NCBI GenBank assembly: GCA_002716125.1
Contig: PAZH01000022.1
Coordinates: 65,243 to 129,242, forward strand
DNA: 64,000 bases
Direction: 5' to 3'
DNA from: Rhodospirillaceae bacterium
GTDB lineage: Bacteria > Pseudomonadota > Alphaproteobacteria > UBA8366
The notes under the pieces were generated by a model. It worked only from the letters and a program-made list of their open reading frames with translations. It was not told the origin of the DNA and searched no databases. A program made the position numbers and the translations under genes. Below, piece after piece: positions 1 to 9,302 of the stretch. Position 1 is the first letter of the stretch. Every line of letters starts with the position of its first letter.

Positions 1-1
1 G

Positions 2-157
2 GGCATGGTCGCCACCGAGACGGAAGAGAAGGAAATCAACGTTGGCGACGTTGTGCACATCAAAGCGGGCGAAAACCACTGGCATGGTGCAAAGGCCGAC
101 ACGGTGATGGGCCACATAACCGTGACCTTGAAAGGCAGCAAGGCGGTGTTTGCATGA
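2..157 (+). CDS. cupin-domain protein, C-terminal fragment (5' truncated by window)
   Basis: Open frame from window start: GMVATETEEKEINVGDVVHIKAGENHWHGAKADTVMGHITVTLKGSKAVFA*, with cupin-like GD..HI.AGE.HWHGA; ATGA overlap with next gene. Confidence 0.65.
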   Translation, partial: GMVATETEEKEINVGDVVHIKAGENHWHGAKADTVMGHITVTLKGSKAVFA

Positions 158-1068
158 AACTCGGCGTCAATCTGATCAACTTCGGCCCTGCGGCGGGCCC
201 CGATACATTTCGACAGTGGGTAAAGGTCGTCGAAGGTCTCGGTTATCACTCCATCATGATCTCGGATCATATTGCGATCACGAAGGACGTGGCGACGAAA
301 TATCCAGCACCTTTCTACGAGCCGGTCGCGACCTTGGGATGGCTCGCGGGGGTAACCGAGAAGATCGAGATCGGGACCACCGTGATGATCGTGCCCTACC
401 GGAACCCGCTCGAGACCGCGCGATCGCTCACCAATATCGATCACTTGAGTGGCGGCCGCCTGATCTTCGGCGTCGGGATCGGCTGGGCGGAGGAAGAGTT
501 CGCCGCCCTCAAACTGCCGTTTCGTCAGCGGGGTGCGATGACCAACGAATTCTTGGCCGCCATTAAAACGCTTTGGACTGAGGAATCCGCAAGTTTCGAC
601 GGTAAGTACGCGAGCTTCAGCGATGTCAGCACGGCGCCCTTGCCGTTGCGGAAACCGCACCCGCCGATCTGGGTCGGCGGCTCGAGCGATGCGGCGATGC
701 GCCGGACGGTTCGCCTCGGCGATGCCTGGCACCCGATCCGCTTCGATGAAAACTGGCTGCGGAACGAAGGTATCCCGCGACTGCGGCAAATTGCAGATGA
801 AGAAGGGGGAGAGATGCCCGCTCTTTGCCCCCGCATTCGCTTGCGGATTTTCGACTCGCCGCTAGATGATACCCGAACCATGGGGAACGGCACGCTCGAC
901 CAAATACGCGGCGATCTTGCCTCGCTCGAGGAACTCGGCTGCGAACATGTTCTGCTGGATACCTACTATGACGAGGTCGAAGCGACGCGCGATCCGGCGC
1001 CGGCGTTCCGAACGGTCGCGGAAGTCGCGGAGAAACTGTTCGATCTATCGAAGGGAACGGTCCGCTAG
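154..1068 (+). CDS. LLM-class (luciferase-like, probably F420-dependent) oxidoreductase
   Basis: MKLGVNLINFGPAAGPDTFRQWVKVVEGLGYHSIMISDHI...SGGRLIFGVGIGW...PHPPIWVGGSSDAAMRR. Confidence 0.85.
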   Translation: MKLGVNLINFGPAAGPDTFRQWVKVVEGLGYHSIMISDHIAITKDVATKYPAPFYEPVATLGWLAGVTEKIEIGTTVMIVPYRNPLETARSLTNIDHLSGGRLIFGVGIGWAEEEFAALKLPFRQRGAMTNEFLAAIKTLWTEESASFDGKYASFSDVSTAPLPLRKPHPPIWVGGSSDAAMRRTVRLGDAWHPIRFDENWLRNEGIPRLRQIADEEGGEMPALCPRIRLRIFDSPLDDTRTMGNGTLDQIRGDLASLEELGCEHVLLDTYYDEVEATRDPAPAFRTVAEVAEKLFDLSKGTVR

Positions 1069-1069
1069 A

Positions 1070-1720
1070 CTACCCGTCGAACCAGGCGCGCCAGGCGTTC
1101 CATGCCGTGACGCGAGCCGCCATCATAACGTAGCCGTCGGCATTCGGATGCAAGCCGTCGGACGCTCGCAGACTGGCATGCCAGTCGGGATCGTCGACGA
1201 GATCGCTGAAGAGATCGAGATACGGCACGCCAATTTCGGCCGCTTTCTTGGCGAAAGCATCGCTGTAGGTTTTGATCATCTCGTTGCGGAAGTCATAGAT
1301 AACCCCCGGGAGACGGTCGATCGGCATCATGTCCTCGATCACCGGTGTCGGGCCGACCCAAAGCGCCGGGCCGACGGATTTCGCGGCATTGATCATCCGC
1401 GAGATACGATCCAGGGATTCATCCAGCGGAACCCGTAGTCCGTCGGTGGTCGCGGTCTTTTCGTGTGCGCTATCGTTGATGCCGATCGCCCAAACCGTGG
1501 CGCAGTTCATCTCGGGCTTTAGGCGCGCGTTCACTTCGATGTCCCAGCGGTGTTCGACCAGCGCGGACGTATCCGCCCGGATCCCAAGGTTGTAAACCGT
1601 TACGTCATGGCCCTTCGCGGCTTCCGCCTGACCGACACGATAGGTCCAACCGAGTAAGGTCTCGTCTCCCGTTCCGTGCGTGATGCTGTCACCGACAAAC
1701 CCGATGCGAATTTGAATCAT
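1070..1720 (-). CDS. SGNH/GDSL-type esterase/lipase
   Basis: GFVGDSITHGTG block I; ...SDGLHPNADGY block V. Confidence 0.85.
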   Translation of the reverse strand: MIQIRIGFVGDSITHGTGDETLLGWTYRVGQAEAAKGHDVTVYNLGIRADTSALVEHRWDIEVNARLKPEMNCATVWAIGINDSAHEKTATTDGLRVPLDESLDRISRMINAAKSVGPALWVGPTPVIEDMMPIDRLPGVIYDFRNEMIKTYSDAFAKKAAEIGVPYLDLFSDLVDDPDWHASLRASDGLHPNADGYVMMAARVTAWNAWRAWFDG

Positions 1721-1767
1721 TCCGAACGTCGCTCCTCGTTAAATCCGGACATTAATCTAGGGGGCGA

Positions 1768-2427
1768 TCAGCCGCCGGCTACACCCAGAGTGCCGATGGC
1801 GATGCTGACGGCCGCCTGCGTCGGATCGATCACCGGTACGCCGAGAGCGTCTTCCAAGGGGGCTCGATGTTTTGCCATCCCGGCACATCCCATGATGATG
1901 ACATCGGCGCCGTCTTCGTCTCGAAGCGCCTGCCCAACCGCCGACATGCGGGAGAAAGTATCGGCACCACCTTCGACATCGGCGACGGAAAGGCCGAGGG
2001 GGCGGTCGCCGGCGCAACGTTCATGAACCAGGCGTTCTTGCATATGCCGTCGGTGGCGAGCGATGGAGTTGGCGAGGATTGAAATGACGCCGAACTGGCC
2101 GCCGCGTGTGAGCGCAGTCGCAATCGCACATTCGGCGATGCCGAAGACCGGTCGGTCGGTGATATCGCGGCAGAGGTGAAGGCCCGGATCGCCATAGCAC
2201 GCGATGACGAACGCGTCCGCCTCGTTGTCGGATTTGACGTATTCCGCGAGGAGCGGCGCGACGCGTATCGAATCCGCCTCGCTTTCAATGCCGAAGGGGC
2301 CGCCTTCAAGGGTAACGCAGTCGAGCTGCGGTCCTCCGTCATGTCGCATTCCATCGAGGGCTGAGGACATGCTTTCGGTCACGGCGGTATTCGAATTCGG
2401 ATTGATGATGCGCAGGGTCTGGCTCAT
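1768..2427 (-). CDS. Asp/Glu/hydantoin racemase family protein
   Basis: MSQTLRIINPNSNTAVTESM..., two Cys motifs (ACYGDPG, MGCAGM); start chosen inside the longer ORF, overlapping the upstream gene. Confidence 0.8.
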   Translation of the reverse strand: MSQTLRIINPNSNTAVTESMSSALDGMRHDGGPQLDCVTLEGGPFGIESEADSIRVAPLLAEYVKSDNEADAFVIACYGDPGLHLCRDITDRPVFGIAECAIATALTRGGQFGVISILANSIARHRRHMQERLVHERCAGDRPLGLSVADVEGGADTFSRMSAVGQALRDEDGADVIIMGCAGMAKHRAPLEDALGVPVIDPTQAAVSIAIGTLGVAGG

Positions 2428-3626
2428 CCGACGGCCTTCGACTCTCTCAGGTTCGAGACTGCCGCATCGTCCATATCGAGCCATTCTTTCAAGACGTCGT
2501 CGGTGTTCGCGCCGACAGCGGGCTCCAGTTGGATCGATGGGTCCGGGCTGCCGTGAAACCGCAATGGGCTCGCGGGCAGCACGACTTTGCCCATCTCTGG
2601 ATGATCGATGTCATGCAACATACCGCGTTCGTGCATATGCGGGTCGGCGGTGACTTCTTCTAAATTGCGCACTTGCGCGGCCGGCACGCGGTTCTCCCGC
2701 ATGAGGCGGGCGGCCTCCGCTTTCGGCAGGGTGCGGGTCCACGCTTCGACCGCTTCGTCGACGATATCCTCGTGTTCGGCACGCAGCGCTTGCGTCTCCA
2801 AGCGCGGATCTTCTTTGAGCTCCGGTCGGCCCATCAGATCGCAGAGGTTCTGCCAATGCGCTTCCTGAACGCAAATGATGGCCACGTGACCGTCGGCGCA
2901 TTGATAGACGTTGTACGGCGCAGAGCCGTTCGTCGGATGCCGGTTGCCGCGGCGTTCCGGATGCTTCCAGCCGTTACGATGCAAGCTCGTGATATTGCTG
3001 GTCAGGATCGGGTAAACCGCTTCCTGCATGGCCACTTCGACGACCCGGCCCTTGCCGGTGACCGAACGTTCGAAGAGCGCCGTCATGATGGCGGCGTAAA
3101 GATGCACGCCGCCGGCGAAGTCGCAGACCGCCAGGCCGGCTTTCAGGGGCGGGCCGTCTTCCGGCCCGTTGATGCTCATCACGCCGCCGATGGCCTGGAC
3201 GGTCAGGTCCATCGCAAGATTGTCCTTGTCCGGACCGGAAAGCCCATAGCCGCTGCTCGAGCCGTAAATAAGGCGCGGATTCTCCTTCAACAGCACATCC
3301 GCGCCAAGACCGAGCCGATCCATAGCGCCCGGCGCGAAGTTTTCGAGCAGGATATCCGCTTCCTTCACAAGATCCTTCAGCAACTGTTTGCCGTCCGGAT
3401 GCTTGAGGTCGATCGCCAGGCCGCGTTTGTTGGTGTTGAGCATGGTGAGCGAAAACGGGACGCCGAGACCGCCCCGCTTCCGCAGGACTTCGCCGCCCAA
3501 CGGTTCGATCTTCACGACATCCGCGCCCGCATGGGCCAGCAAGAATCCGGCATAAGGGCCGTTATAAATTTGCCCAAGGTCGAGAACCTTCACGCCTTCG
3601 AGTGGCCAACGCGGTTGTTCGGTCAT
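2424..3626 (-). CDS. CaiB/BaiF (family III) CoA-transferase
   Basis: LEGVKVLDLGQIYNGPYAGFLLAHAGADVVKIEPLGGEVLR; NLAMDLTVQAIGGVMS with candidate catalytic Asp. Confidence 0.9.
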   Translation of the reverse strand: MTEQPRWPLEGVKVLDLGQIYNGPYAGFLLAHAGADVVKIEPLGGEVLRKRGGLGVPFSLTMLNTNKRGLAIDLKHPDGKQLLKDLVKEADILLENFAPGAMDRLGLGADVLLKENPRLIYGSSSGYGLSGPDKDNLAMDLTVQAIGGVMSINGPEDGPPLKAGLAVCDFAGGVHLYAAIMTALFERSVTGKGRVVEVAMQEAVYPILTSNITSLHRNGWKHPERRGNRHPTNGSAPYNVYQCADGHVAIICVQEAHWQNLCDLMGRPELKEDPRLETQALRAEHEDIVDEAVEAWTRTLPKAEAARLMRENRVPAAQVRNLEEVTADPHMHERGMLHDIDHPEMGKVVLPASPLRFHGSPDPSIQLEPAVGANTDDVLKEWLDMDDAAVSNLRESKAVG

Positions 3627-3645
3627 ATCTACCCCTTTGCGCGAT

Positions 3646-3738
3646 CATGCTTCGACAGGCTCATGCTTCGACAAGCTCAGCATGAGGTATTGTGTTTACG
3701 GTGCTGCCCCGAGTCCTTCATCCTGAGCCTGTCGAAAG
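3646..3738. repeat. REP-like intergenic palindromic element
   Basis: 16-nt tandem copies catgcttcgaca(g/a)gct at 3646 and 3662; imperfect inverted arms gcttcgacaagctcagcatgagg (3665-3687) and ttcatcctgagcctgtcgaaag (3717-3738). Confidence 0.7.
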
Positions 3739-3758
3739 ACGCGGGGAGGCGCGCATCG

Positions 3759-4922
3759 CTAGCTCAGCGACTCATTTAAGATGTCGCGGGCGATGACGTG
3801 TTTTTGAACCTCGCTCGGGCCTTCGCCGACGCGACGTATGCGCATCTCACGAAACCAACGCTCAAGCGGCAGGTCCTTGGCAACGCCGAGACCGCCGTGA
3901 ATCTGCATTGAGCGATCGACCACGCGGAAGCTATTTTCGCTCGCGACCAGTTTTGCGATGGCGGACTCGGTCCGGAATGGCTCGCCTCGGTCCGCTTTTG
4001 CCGCCGCATCGAAAACCAGGAGTTTGGCGGCCCGGATATCAATTTCGTTCTCAACCAGCATCCATTGAATGCCTTGACGGTGAGCAAGCGGCGCACCGAA
4101 GGTTTCGCGAATTTTAGCGTATTCGGTCGCCATTTCGTGTGCCTTGATGGCAATACCGAGACATTCGGCCGAATACGGGACGCGTTGGCGCGACAGCCGG
4201 TCATTTGCAATTGCGAAACCGCCGCCTTCCTCGCCGAGGATATTCTCGTGCGGGACGCGCAGGTCCTCGAGCTGAATCTCGGTTGCGTATTTCGCGGAGC
4301 GCAAGGTATGCACGACGCGGCGGACGTTGAAGCCTTCCCATTCCGTCTCGACGATGAAGGCGGTCACGCCGCTCCGCCCCGGCCCGCCAGTACGTGCGAA
4401 AAGCAATCCGTAATCGGCGCGGTCGGCGCCGCTGATCCAAAGCTTGGTCCCGTTCAGAACCCAATGGTCGCCGTCGCGGACGGCGCGGGTCTGGATGGCA
4501 CGGCCGGGATCGCTGCCGCCCGAGGGCTCGGAAAGGCCGAAGAATACTTTCTTTTCGCCGCGCAGCATCGGGTAGAGATATTTTTCCTTTTGGGCGTCCG
4601 TGGCCTCGAACAATTGGGCCTGGCGCGCCCCGCCGAACGCGTAATAGCAAGGCGCATAAAGGCCGGCGCGATGCTGGCTGCATTCGATGGCGATCAAGCA
4701 GCGTGTGACGAGATCGATATCGGGTCCGCCGTACTCGGGCGGCGTGTCGAGCCCATGCAGCCCCATCTCCTTGGTTTTCTCGACCAGTTCCTCGAGTTTC
4801 TCCGGCGGGACTTCGTCGGCGTCCGGGTCGAGGGTATCTTCGAGCGGGACGATTTCCTCGCGCACGAAGCGGCGAACCATATCGACAATGATGCGTTGCT
4901 CGTCGGTCAGGGCCAGGTCCAT
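3759..4922 (-). CDS. acyl-CoA dehydrogenase
   Basis: MDLALTDEQRIIVDMVRRFVREEIVP...GLSEPSGGSDPGR...QIHGGLGVAKDLPLERWFREMRIRRVGEGPSEVQK. Confidence 0.9.
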   Translation of the reverse strand: MDLALTDEQRIIVDMVRRFVREEIVPLEDTLDPDADEVPPEKLEELVEKTKEMGLHGLDTPPEYGGPDIDLVTRCLIAIECSQHRAGLYAPCYYAFGGARQAQLFEATDAQKEKYLYPMLRGEKKVFFGLSEPSGGSDPGRAIQTRAVRDGDHWVLNGTKLWISGADRADYGLLFARTGGPGRSGVTAFIVETEWEGFNVRRVVHTLRSAKYATEIQLEDLRVPHENILGEEGGGFAIANDRLSRQRVPYSAECLGIAIKAHEMATEYAKIRETFGAPLAHRQGIQWMLVENEIDIRAAKLLVFDAAAKADRGEPFRTESAIAKLVASENSFRVVDRSMQIHGGLGVAKDLPLERWFREMRIRRVGEGPSEVQKHVIARDILNESLS

Positions 4923-4943
4923 TGAATTATCCTTCTCTTAACG

Positions 4944-5285
4944 TCAGCCGCCGGGGCGCAGGCGCCCTAGCATTCTTGGATCGATATCGGTGTTACCGAC
5001 CGGCAGCGCACCGTGATCGTGCTGATAAGCTTGCAGCAGTTCGGCGTGCCGCGTGCGGTAGGCCATGTTGACTTCATAACGGAATTTGCAGGCGCCGGCG
5101 GGCGGGTCGGCAATGGCTTTGCGCAGCTCGCCCTTGATCCCAAACAAGGTGCGGGCGTCGGCCACGCCGATGTAGACGATCTCGTCCGCATCGTCGGCCA
5201 ATTGATAGACGCCGAGATGAGCCGCCACGGTCTTTAAAGAATCCTCGGTGAGCGGCGCCCAGGGTTTGTCCATGCGTACCGGCAT
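4944..5285 (-). CDS. small GIY-YIG-like protein of unknown function
   Basis: MPVRMDKPWAPLTEDSLKTVAAHLGVYQLADDADEIVYIGVADARTLFGIKGELRKAI; GVY...VYIG spacing as in the GIY-YIG fold; start chosen inside the longer ORF. Confidence 0.6.
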   Translation of the reverse strand: MPVRMDKPWAPLTEDSLKTVAAHLGVYQLADDADEIVYIGVADARTLFGIKGELRKAIADPPAGACKFRYEVNMAYRTRHAELLQAYQHDHGALPVGNTDIDPRMLGRLRPGG

Positions 5286-5295
5286 GTAAGTCTCC

Positions 5296-6060
5296 TCAAG
5301 TTCCGGTGAAGTTCGGTTGCCGCTTCTCGACCTTCGCGGCGACGCCTTCCTTCGAATCGTTGCTTGTGCGTGTCGCTTGGACCATGGCGTCCACATCTTC
5401 ATGGGCCACGCCGTCCCGGAAGGCGAGCTGGCGGACGATCATCGCCTTCATGGCCTTCAGCGAGAGCGGCGCGTTGTTGGAGAGGCGCCGGACAATTTTT
5501 TGGACTTCATCCTCGAGTTCGTCTTTCGGCGCAATCCTGGCGATCAAGCCGCGATCGTACATCCAACGCGCGGGCGTCGGATCGCCGAGCAGCAATATCT
5601 CGCGTGTCCCGACGGGACCGCACACTTCCATCAGCTTCTTTGCCAGGAACCAAGTCGGCGCAAGCCCAATTTGGGCCAACGACATGCCGAACATGGCGTC
5701 CTCGGATGCGATGACGAATTCGCAATGCAGCGCCAATTCACATCCGCCAGCAATCGCCGGGCCTTCCACCACGGTCACGATGGGCAGCGGATGAACCTCC
5801 ATGGCATGAAAGACGCGTTCTACCGGACTTTCGCCGGAGGTCACGCCTATCGCCAGGCGTTCCTTCAAGTCGACGCCCGCGCAATACGTTGATCCTTCGG
5901 CCCGCAAGACAATCAGCCGGTCCGCCGGTGCCGGCTCTGCGGTAAAGACGTCGTACAACGCATCGAGCATCGCCGTGTCCATGGCGTTGCGTTTTTCCGG
6001 GCGGGTCAGGGTGACGGTTTTTACCGGCCCGTCGACCTCGACTCTTACTCTTTCGCTCAT
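5296..6060 (-). CDS. enoyl-CoA hydratase/isomerase family protein
   Basis: VKTVTLTRPEKRNAMDTAMLDAL...YCAGVDLKERL...GPAIAGGCELALHCEFVIASEDAMFGM. Confidence 0.9.
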   Translation of the reverse strand: MSERVRVEVDGPVKTVTLTRPEKRNAMDTAMLDALYDVFTAEPAPADRLIVLRAEGSTYCAGVDLKERLAIGVTSGESPVERVFHAMEVHPLPIVTVVEGPAIAGGCELALHCEFVIASEDAMFGMSLAQIGLAPTWFLAKKLMEVCGPVGTREILLLGDPTPARWMYDRGLIARIAPKDELEDEVQKIVRRLSNNAPLSLKAMKAMIVRQLAFRDGVAHEDVDAMVQATRTSNDSKEGVAAKVEKRQPNFTGT

Positions 6061-6160
6061 CGTCGTTCCTTATCCAAGCCACTGGGTGCGCTTCTATCGA
6101 TATGGCGCAGTGACGCGGATCGACGATAGGGAAAGTTGAGATACGCGGCGTATTCCCGGA

Positions 6161-7774
6161 TTACGGCGAAAGGGAGATGCCTTCATAGCCTTTTTCGACA
6201 ACCTCGTCGCAAATCTTCTTATAGGCCTCGACCCCGCCGACATAGGGCATGAATATCCGCGGCTTGCCGGGAATATTGGCGCCCACATACCAGGAATTCG
6301 CCTGCGGATAGAGCGTGGAATTGGCGACTTCGTTGACGTGCTCCACCCACTTGACCTCGGCGTCGGCCTCGGCCTCGGCACGGTTGATACCCTTGGCGCG
6401 CATATTCTCGATGCAGTCGGTGATCCAATCCGTGTGCTGTTCGATGGAGAGAATCATCTGCGACTTCACGCCCGGGCTGCCCGGGCCGGTGATCACGAAC
6501 ATATTCGGGAAACCGGAAACCATGATGCCGAGATAGGTTTTCGGCCCGTCCTTCCACCGCTCCTTCATGTCGGCGCCGTCGGACGTGCGGACGTCCATCT
6601 CGAGGATGGCGCCGGTCATGGCATCGAACCCGGTCGCGAAAATGAGCGAGTCGAGCTCGAATTCTTCTTTCGTGGTGCGAAGGCCGTTGGGCGTGATTTC
6701 CTCGATCGGCGCGCTCCGCACGTCGACAAGGCTCACATTGTCGCGGTTAAAGGTTTCGTAGTAGCCGCTATCCAAACAAATCCGTTTCGTGCCGATCGGA
6801 TGATCGTTCGGGCAGAGCAACTCCGCCGTCGCCGGGTCTTTGACGATGTCGCGAATACGTTCGCGGACGAAATCCGACGCGGTCTTGTTCGATTCTTCGC
6901 TCAGCAGGAGGTCGGTATACGAGAACAGGTAGCTGATCGTTCCGCCTTCCGCCCATTTCTCGTGATATTTGGCCTCGCGTTCTTCCGGAGTGGCCTCGAT
7001 GGCCCCTTTCTCCGGCGGTGGATACCCGGCGATACCGAACGGTGTGAAATAAGCTTGTTCGCGTAACTCCCGGTACTTCTTCTTATGCGCGGCGCGGACG
7101 TCTTCCGGCAGCGGCCCGTTGCGCGCGGGTAGGCTGTAGTTTGCCGTGCGCTGGAATATCGTCAGGTGCTTCGCTTGTTGGGCGACATGCGGGATGATCT
7201 GGATCGCTGTTGAACCGGTTCCGATGATGCCGACCCGTTTGCCGGAGAAGTCGACCTCTTCCTTTGGCCATAAGCCACTGTGATACCAATCGCCCTTGAA
7301 ACGATCGACGCCCTTGAAATCCGGTACCCGCGGCGTGGAAAGATTGCCGACCGCCATGATGCAGTATTGTGCGCGAACCTTTTGGCCTTCCGTCGTCTCT
7401 ATCGTCCAGGTATTGGCGTCCCGATCGTAGAAAGCGGATTTGATGCGGGTCTCGAACTGAATGTCTTTCAGCAGGTCGTAACGTTCCGCCACGTGGTTTG
7501 CGTAGCGTAAAATATCCGATTGCTTGCTGTACTTGTCCGGCCAGACCCATTCCTGTTCGAGTTCCGGGTCGAAGGAGTAGGAGTATTCCATACTCTCGAC
7601 GTCGCAGCGCGCGCCTGGATAACGGTTCCAATACCACGTGCCGCCGACACCGTCGCCCGCCTCGAAGACTTTGACGCTGAGGCCTAAATTACGAAGTCTG
7701 TATAGGGAATATAGCCCTGCAAACCCGGCACCGATAACGACGGCGTCGAATGTTTCAGTCGATTGATCGGACAT
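6161..7774 (-). CDS. flavin-containing monooxygenase, Baeyer-Villiger type
   Basis: GAGFAGLYSLYRLR Rossmann motif, GGTWYWNRYPGARCDVES, and FKGDWYHSGLWP matching the BVMO fingerprint FxGxxxHxxxW[P/D]. Confidence 0.9.
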   Translation of the reverse strand: MSDQSTETFDAVVIGAGFAGLYSLYRLRNLGLSVKVFEAGDGVGGTWYWNRYPGARCDVESMEYSYSFDPELEQEWVWPDKYSKQSDILRYANHVAERYDLLKDIQFETRIKSAFYDRDANTWTIETTEGQKVRAQYCIMAVGNLSTPRVPDFKGVDRFKGDWYHSGLWPKEEVDFSGKRVGIIGTGSTAIQIIPHVAQQAKHLTIFQRTANYSLPARNGPLPEDVRAAHKKKYRELREQAYFTPFGIAGYPPPEKGAIEATPEEREAKYHEKWAEGGTISYLFSYTDLLLSEESNKTASDFVRERIRDIVKDPATAELLCPNDHPIGTKRICLDSGYYETFNRDNVSLVDVRSAPIEEITPNGLRTTKEEFELDSLIFATGFDAMTGAILEMDVRTSDGADMKERWKDGPKTYLGIMVSGFPNMFVITGPGSPGVKSQMILSIEQHTDWITDCIENMRAKGINRAEAEADAEVKWVEHVNEVANSTLYPQANSWYVGANIPGKPRIFMPYVGGVEAYKKICDEVVEKGYEGISLSP

Positions 7775-7845
7775 GCTTTCGCTCTCGAAATACTCGGTTA
7801 CTCAGTATTTGTAGTTGCGATTCCGGATTTTCCAAGTGGCGCGAT

Positions 7846-8673
7846 TCAGTTCATCCAGGAGCCGCCATTCACATTGAAGGCCTGTCCGGTGACATGGCTG
7901 GTCTCGTCGCTCGTGAACCATATGATGGCCTTCGCCACGTCGTCCCCGCTGGTCAGACGGCCAAGCGGGATGACATCGCCCATTTGTTTCTTCGCCGTCT
8001 CGAAGTCGACGCCCTCACGCGCCGCGAAATCGTTCGTCTGACGCACGTACATTTCAGTGTCAACGGCCCCGGGGCAAACGCAGTTGATCCGAATGCCGTC
8101 CTTGGCATAGGCCATGGCGAAACTCTGCGTGAGTCCGAGAACACTGAACTTCGATGCCGAGTAGGCGGCGATATTGGCGTCACCGCGGCGCGAGGCCCGC
8201 GACCCGACCGTTACGATGCTGCCGCCACCGCCCTGCGCGCGCATTTGGCGAACGGATTCGCGTAGACACAGGAACACGCCTGCGACATTCACCTCTTGTA
8301 TACGCATGAAGGTCTCAAGCGATATATCGAGCGGATCGCCTTTTCCGGCGAGTATGGCGGCGTTGGCGACCATCGAATCGATCCGGCCATACTTGTCGAC
8401 GGCTTGTTCTATGAGGCGTTTGACGTCTGCCTCTTTGCTGACATCTATCGCAACGGCAATCGCATCACCGCCCGCATCCGCGACTTCGGCGGCCACCCGG
8501 TCGAGATCGGGCGACGTCCCTTCGATGTCTCCGATGGCATTGTCGCTGCTCCCCAGGTCCGCCAACACCAGTTTTGCGCCTTTTTCCGCATAACGGAGTG
8601 CCGCCGCCCGTCCCACACCGCGCGGTCGTCCGACACCCGTGATGATGACGACCTTTCCTTCCAAATCGCTCAT
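7846..8673 (-). CDS. SDR family oxidoreductase
   Basis: VVIITGVGRPRGVGRAAALRYAEKG; VANAAI; YSASKFSVLGLTQ. Confidence 0.85.
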   Translation of the reverse strand: MSDLEGKVVIITGVGRPRGVGRAAALRYAEKGAKLVLADLGSSDNAIGDIEGTSPDLDRVAAEVADAGGDAIAVAIDVSKEADVKRLIEQAVDKYGRIDSMVANAAILAGKGDPLDISLETFMRIQEVNVAGVFLCLRESVRQMRAQGGGGSIVTVGSRASRRGDANIAAYSASKFSVLGLTQSFAMAYAKDGIRINCVCPGAVDTEMYVRQTNDFAAREGVDFETAKKQMGDVIPLGRLTSGDDVAKAIIWFTSDETSHVTGQAFNVNGGSWMN

Positions 8674-8784
8674 GTTCCCCGCTCCTCGTCAAACCGATTT
8701 GGTTACTAAGCTAAATCGGGTCCGGGGAATGAGGAGTGAGCGGCCTCCGGGATATACCCTCGCACTATTCGTGCGGCGTCTATC

Positions 8785-9180
8785 TTATAGGCAGTCCGCG
8801 CCGGCTTGGGCGCAGTCTTCGTCCTCCTGGGCCGTACCGCCGCCGACGCCGCAGGCGCCGATGAGTTTGCCGTCCCGGAAGATCGGCACCGCACCTTGGC
8901 CATAGAACATGTGATCGCCTTCCGCGTGCGCGATGCCGCGCAAGGTCGGATGATTGGCGCGTTCCGTCAGATCGCCGCTAGGCCGGCCAAAGGCCGCGGA
9001 TGCCATCGCCTTACCCTGGCTGCCGAAACTGCCGGCCCACATAGCGCCGTCCATCCGTTGGAAGGCAACCAGACGCCCGCCGTTGTCGCAAACGGCGATG
9101 TTCATCTTCGCGCCGATCTCTTCTGCTTTTGCAATCGCACCTGCGATGACTTTGTTCGCATCGGCCAAGTTGATTCCCAT
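8785..9180 (-). CDS. GlcG/HbpS-family (heme-binding-like) protein
   Basis: MGINLADANKVIAGAIAKAEEIGAKMNIAVCDNGGRLVAFQRMDGA...GKLIGACGVGGGT. Confidence 0.8.
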   Translation of the reverse strand: MGINLADANKVIAGAIAKAEEIGAKMNIAVCDNGGRLVAFQRMDGAMWAGSFGSQGKAMASAAFGRPSGDLTERANHPTLRGIAHAEGDHMFYGQGAVPIFRDGKLIGACGVGGGTAQEDEDCAQAGADCL

Positions 9181-9302
9181 TGCTCGTGTCTCCCTGTCAT
9201 TTGCCAGATTTCGGCGGTTCTAACCTCGCCGCATCGGTGCGGCGCACCATTTCTATGAGTAACTCTAGGCCGATCGGTTAAATCAGGCGAGCGAATAAGA
9301 TC

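Noticed and set aside
3646-3738. Possible CRISPR array from repeated catgcttcgaca
   Set aside because: Only two tandem units with no spacers; fits a REP-like palindrome
2673-3779. 368-aa plus-strand ORF opposite the CoA-transferase
   Set aside because: Antisense shadow of a conserved CaiB/BaiF frame
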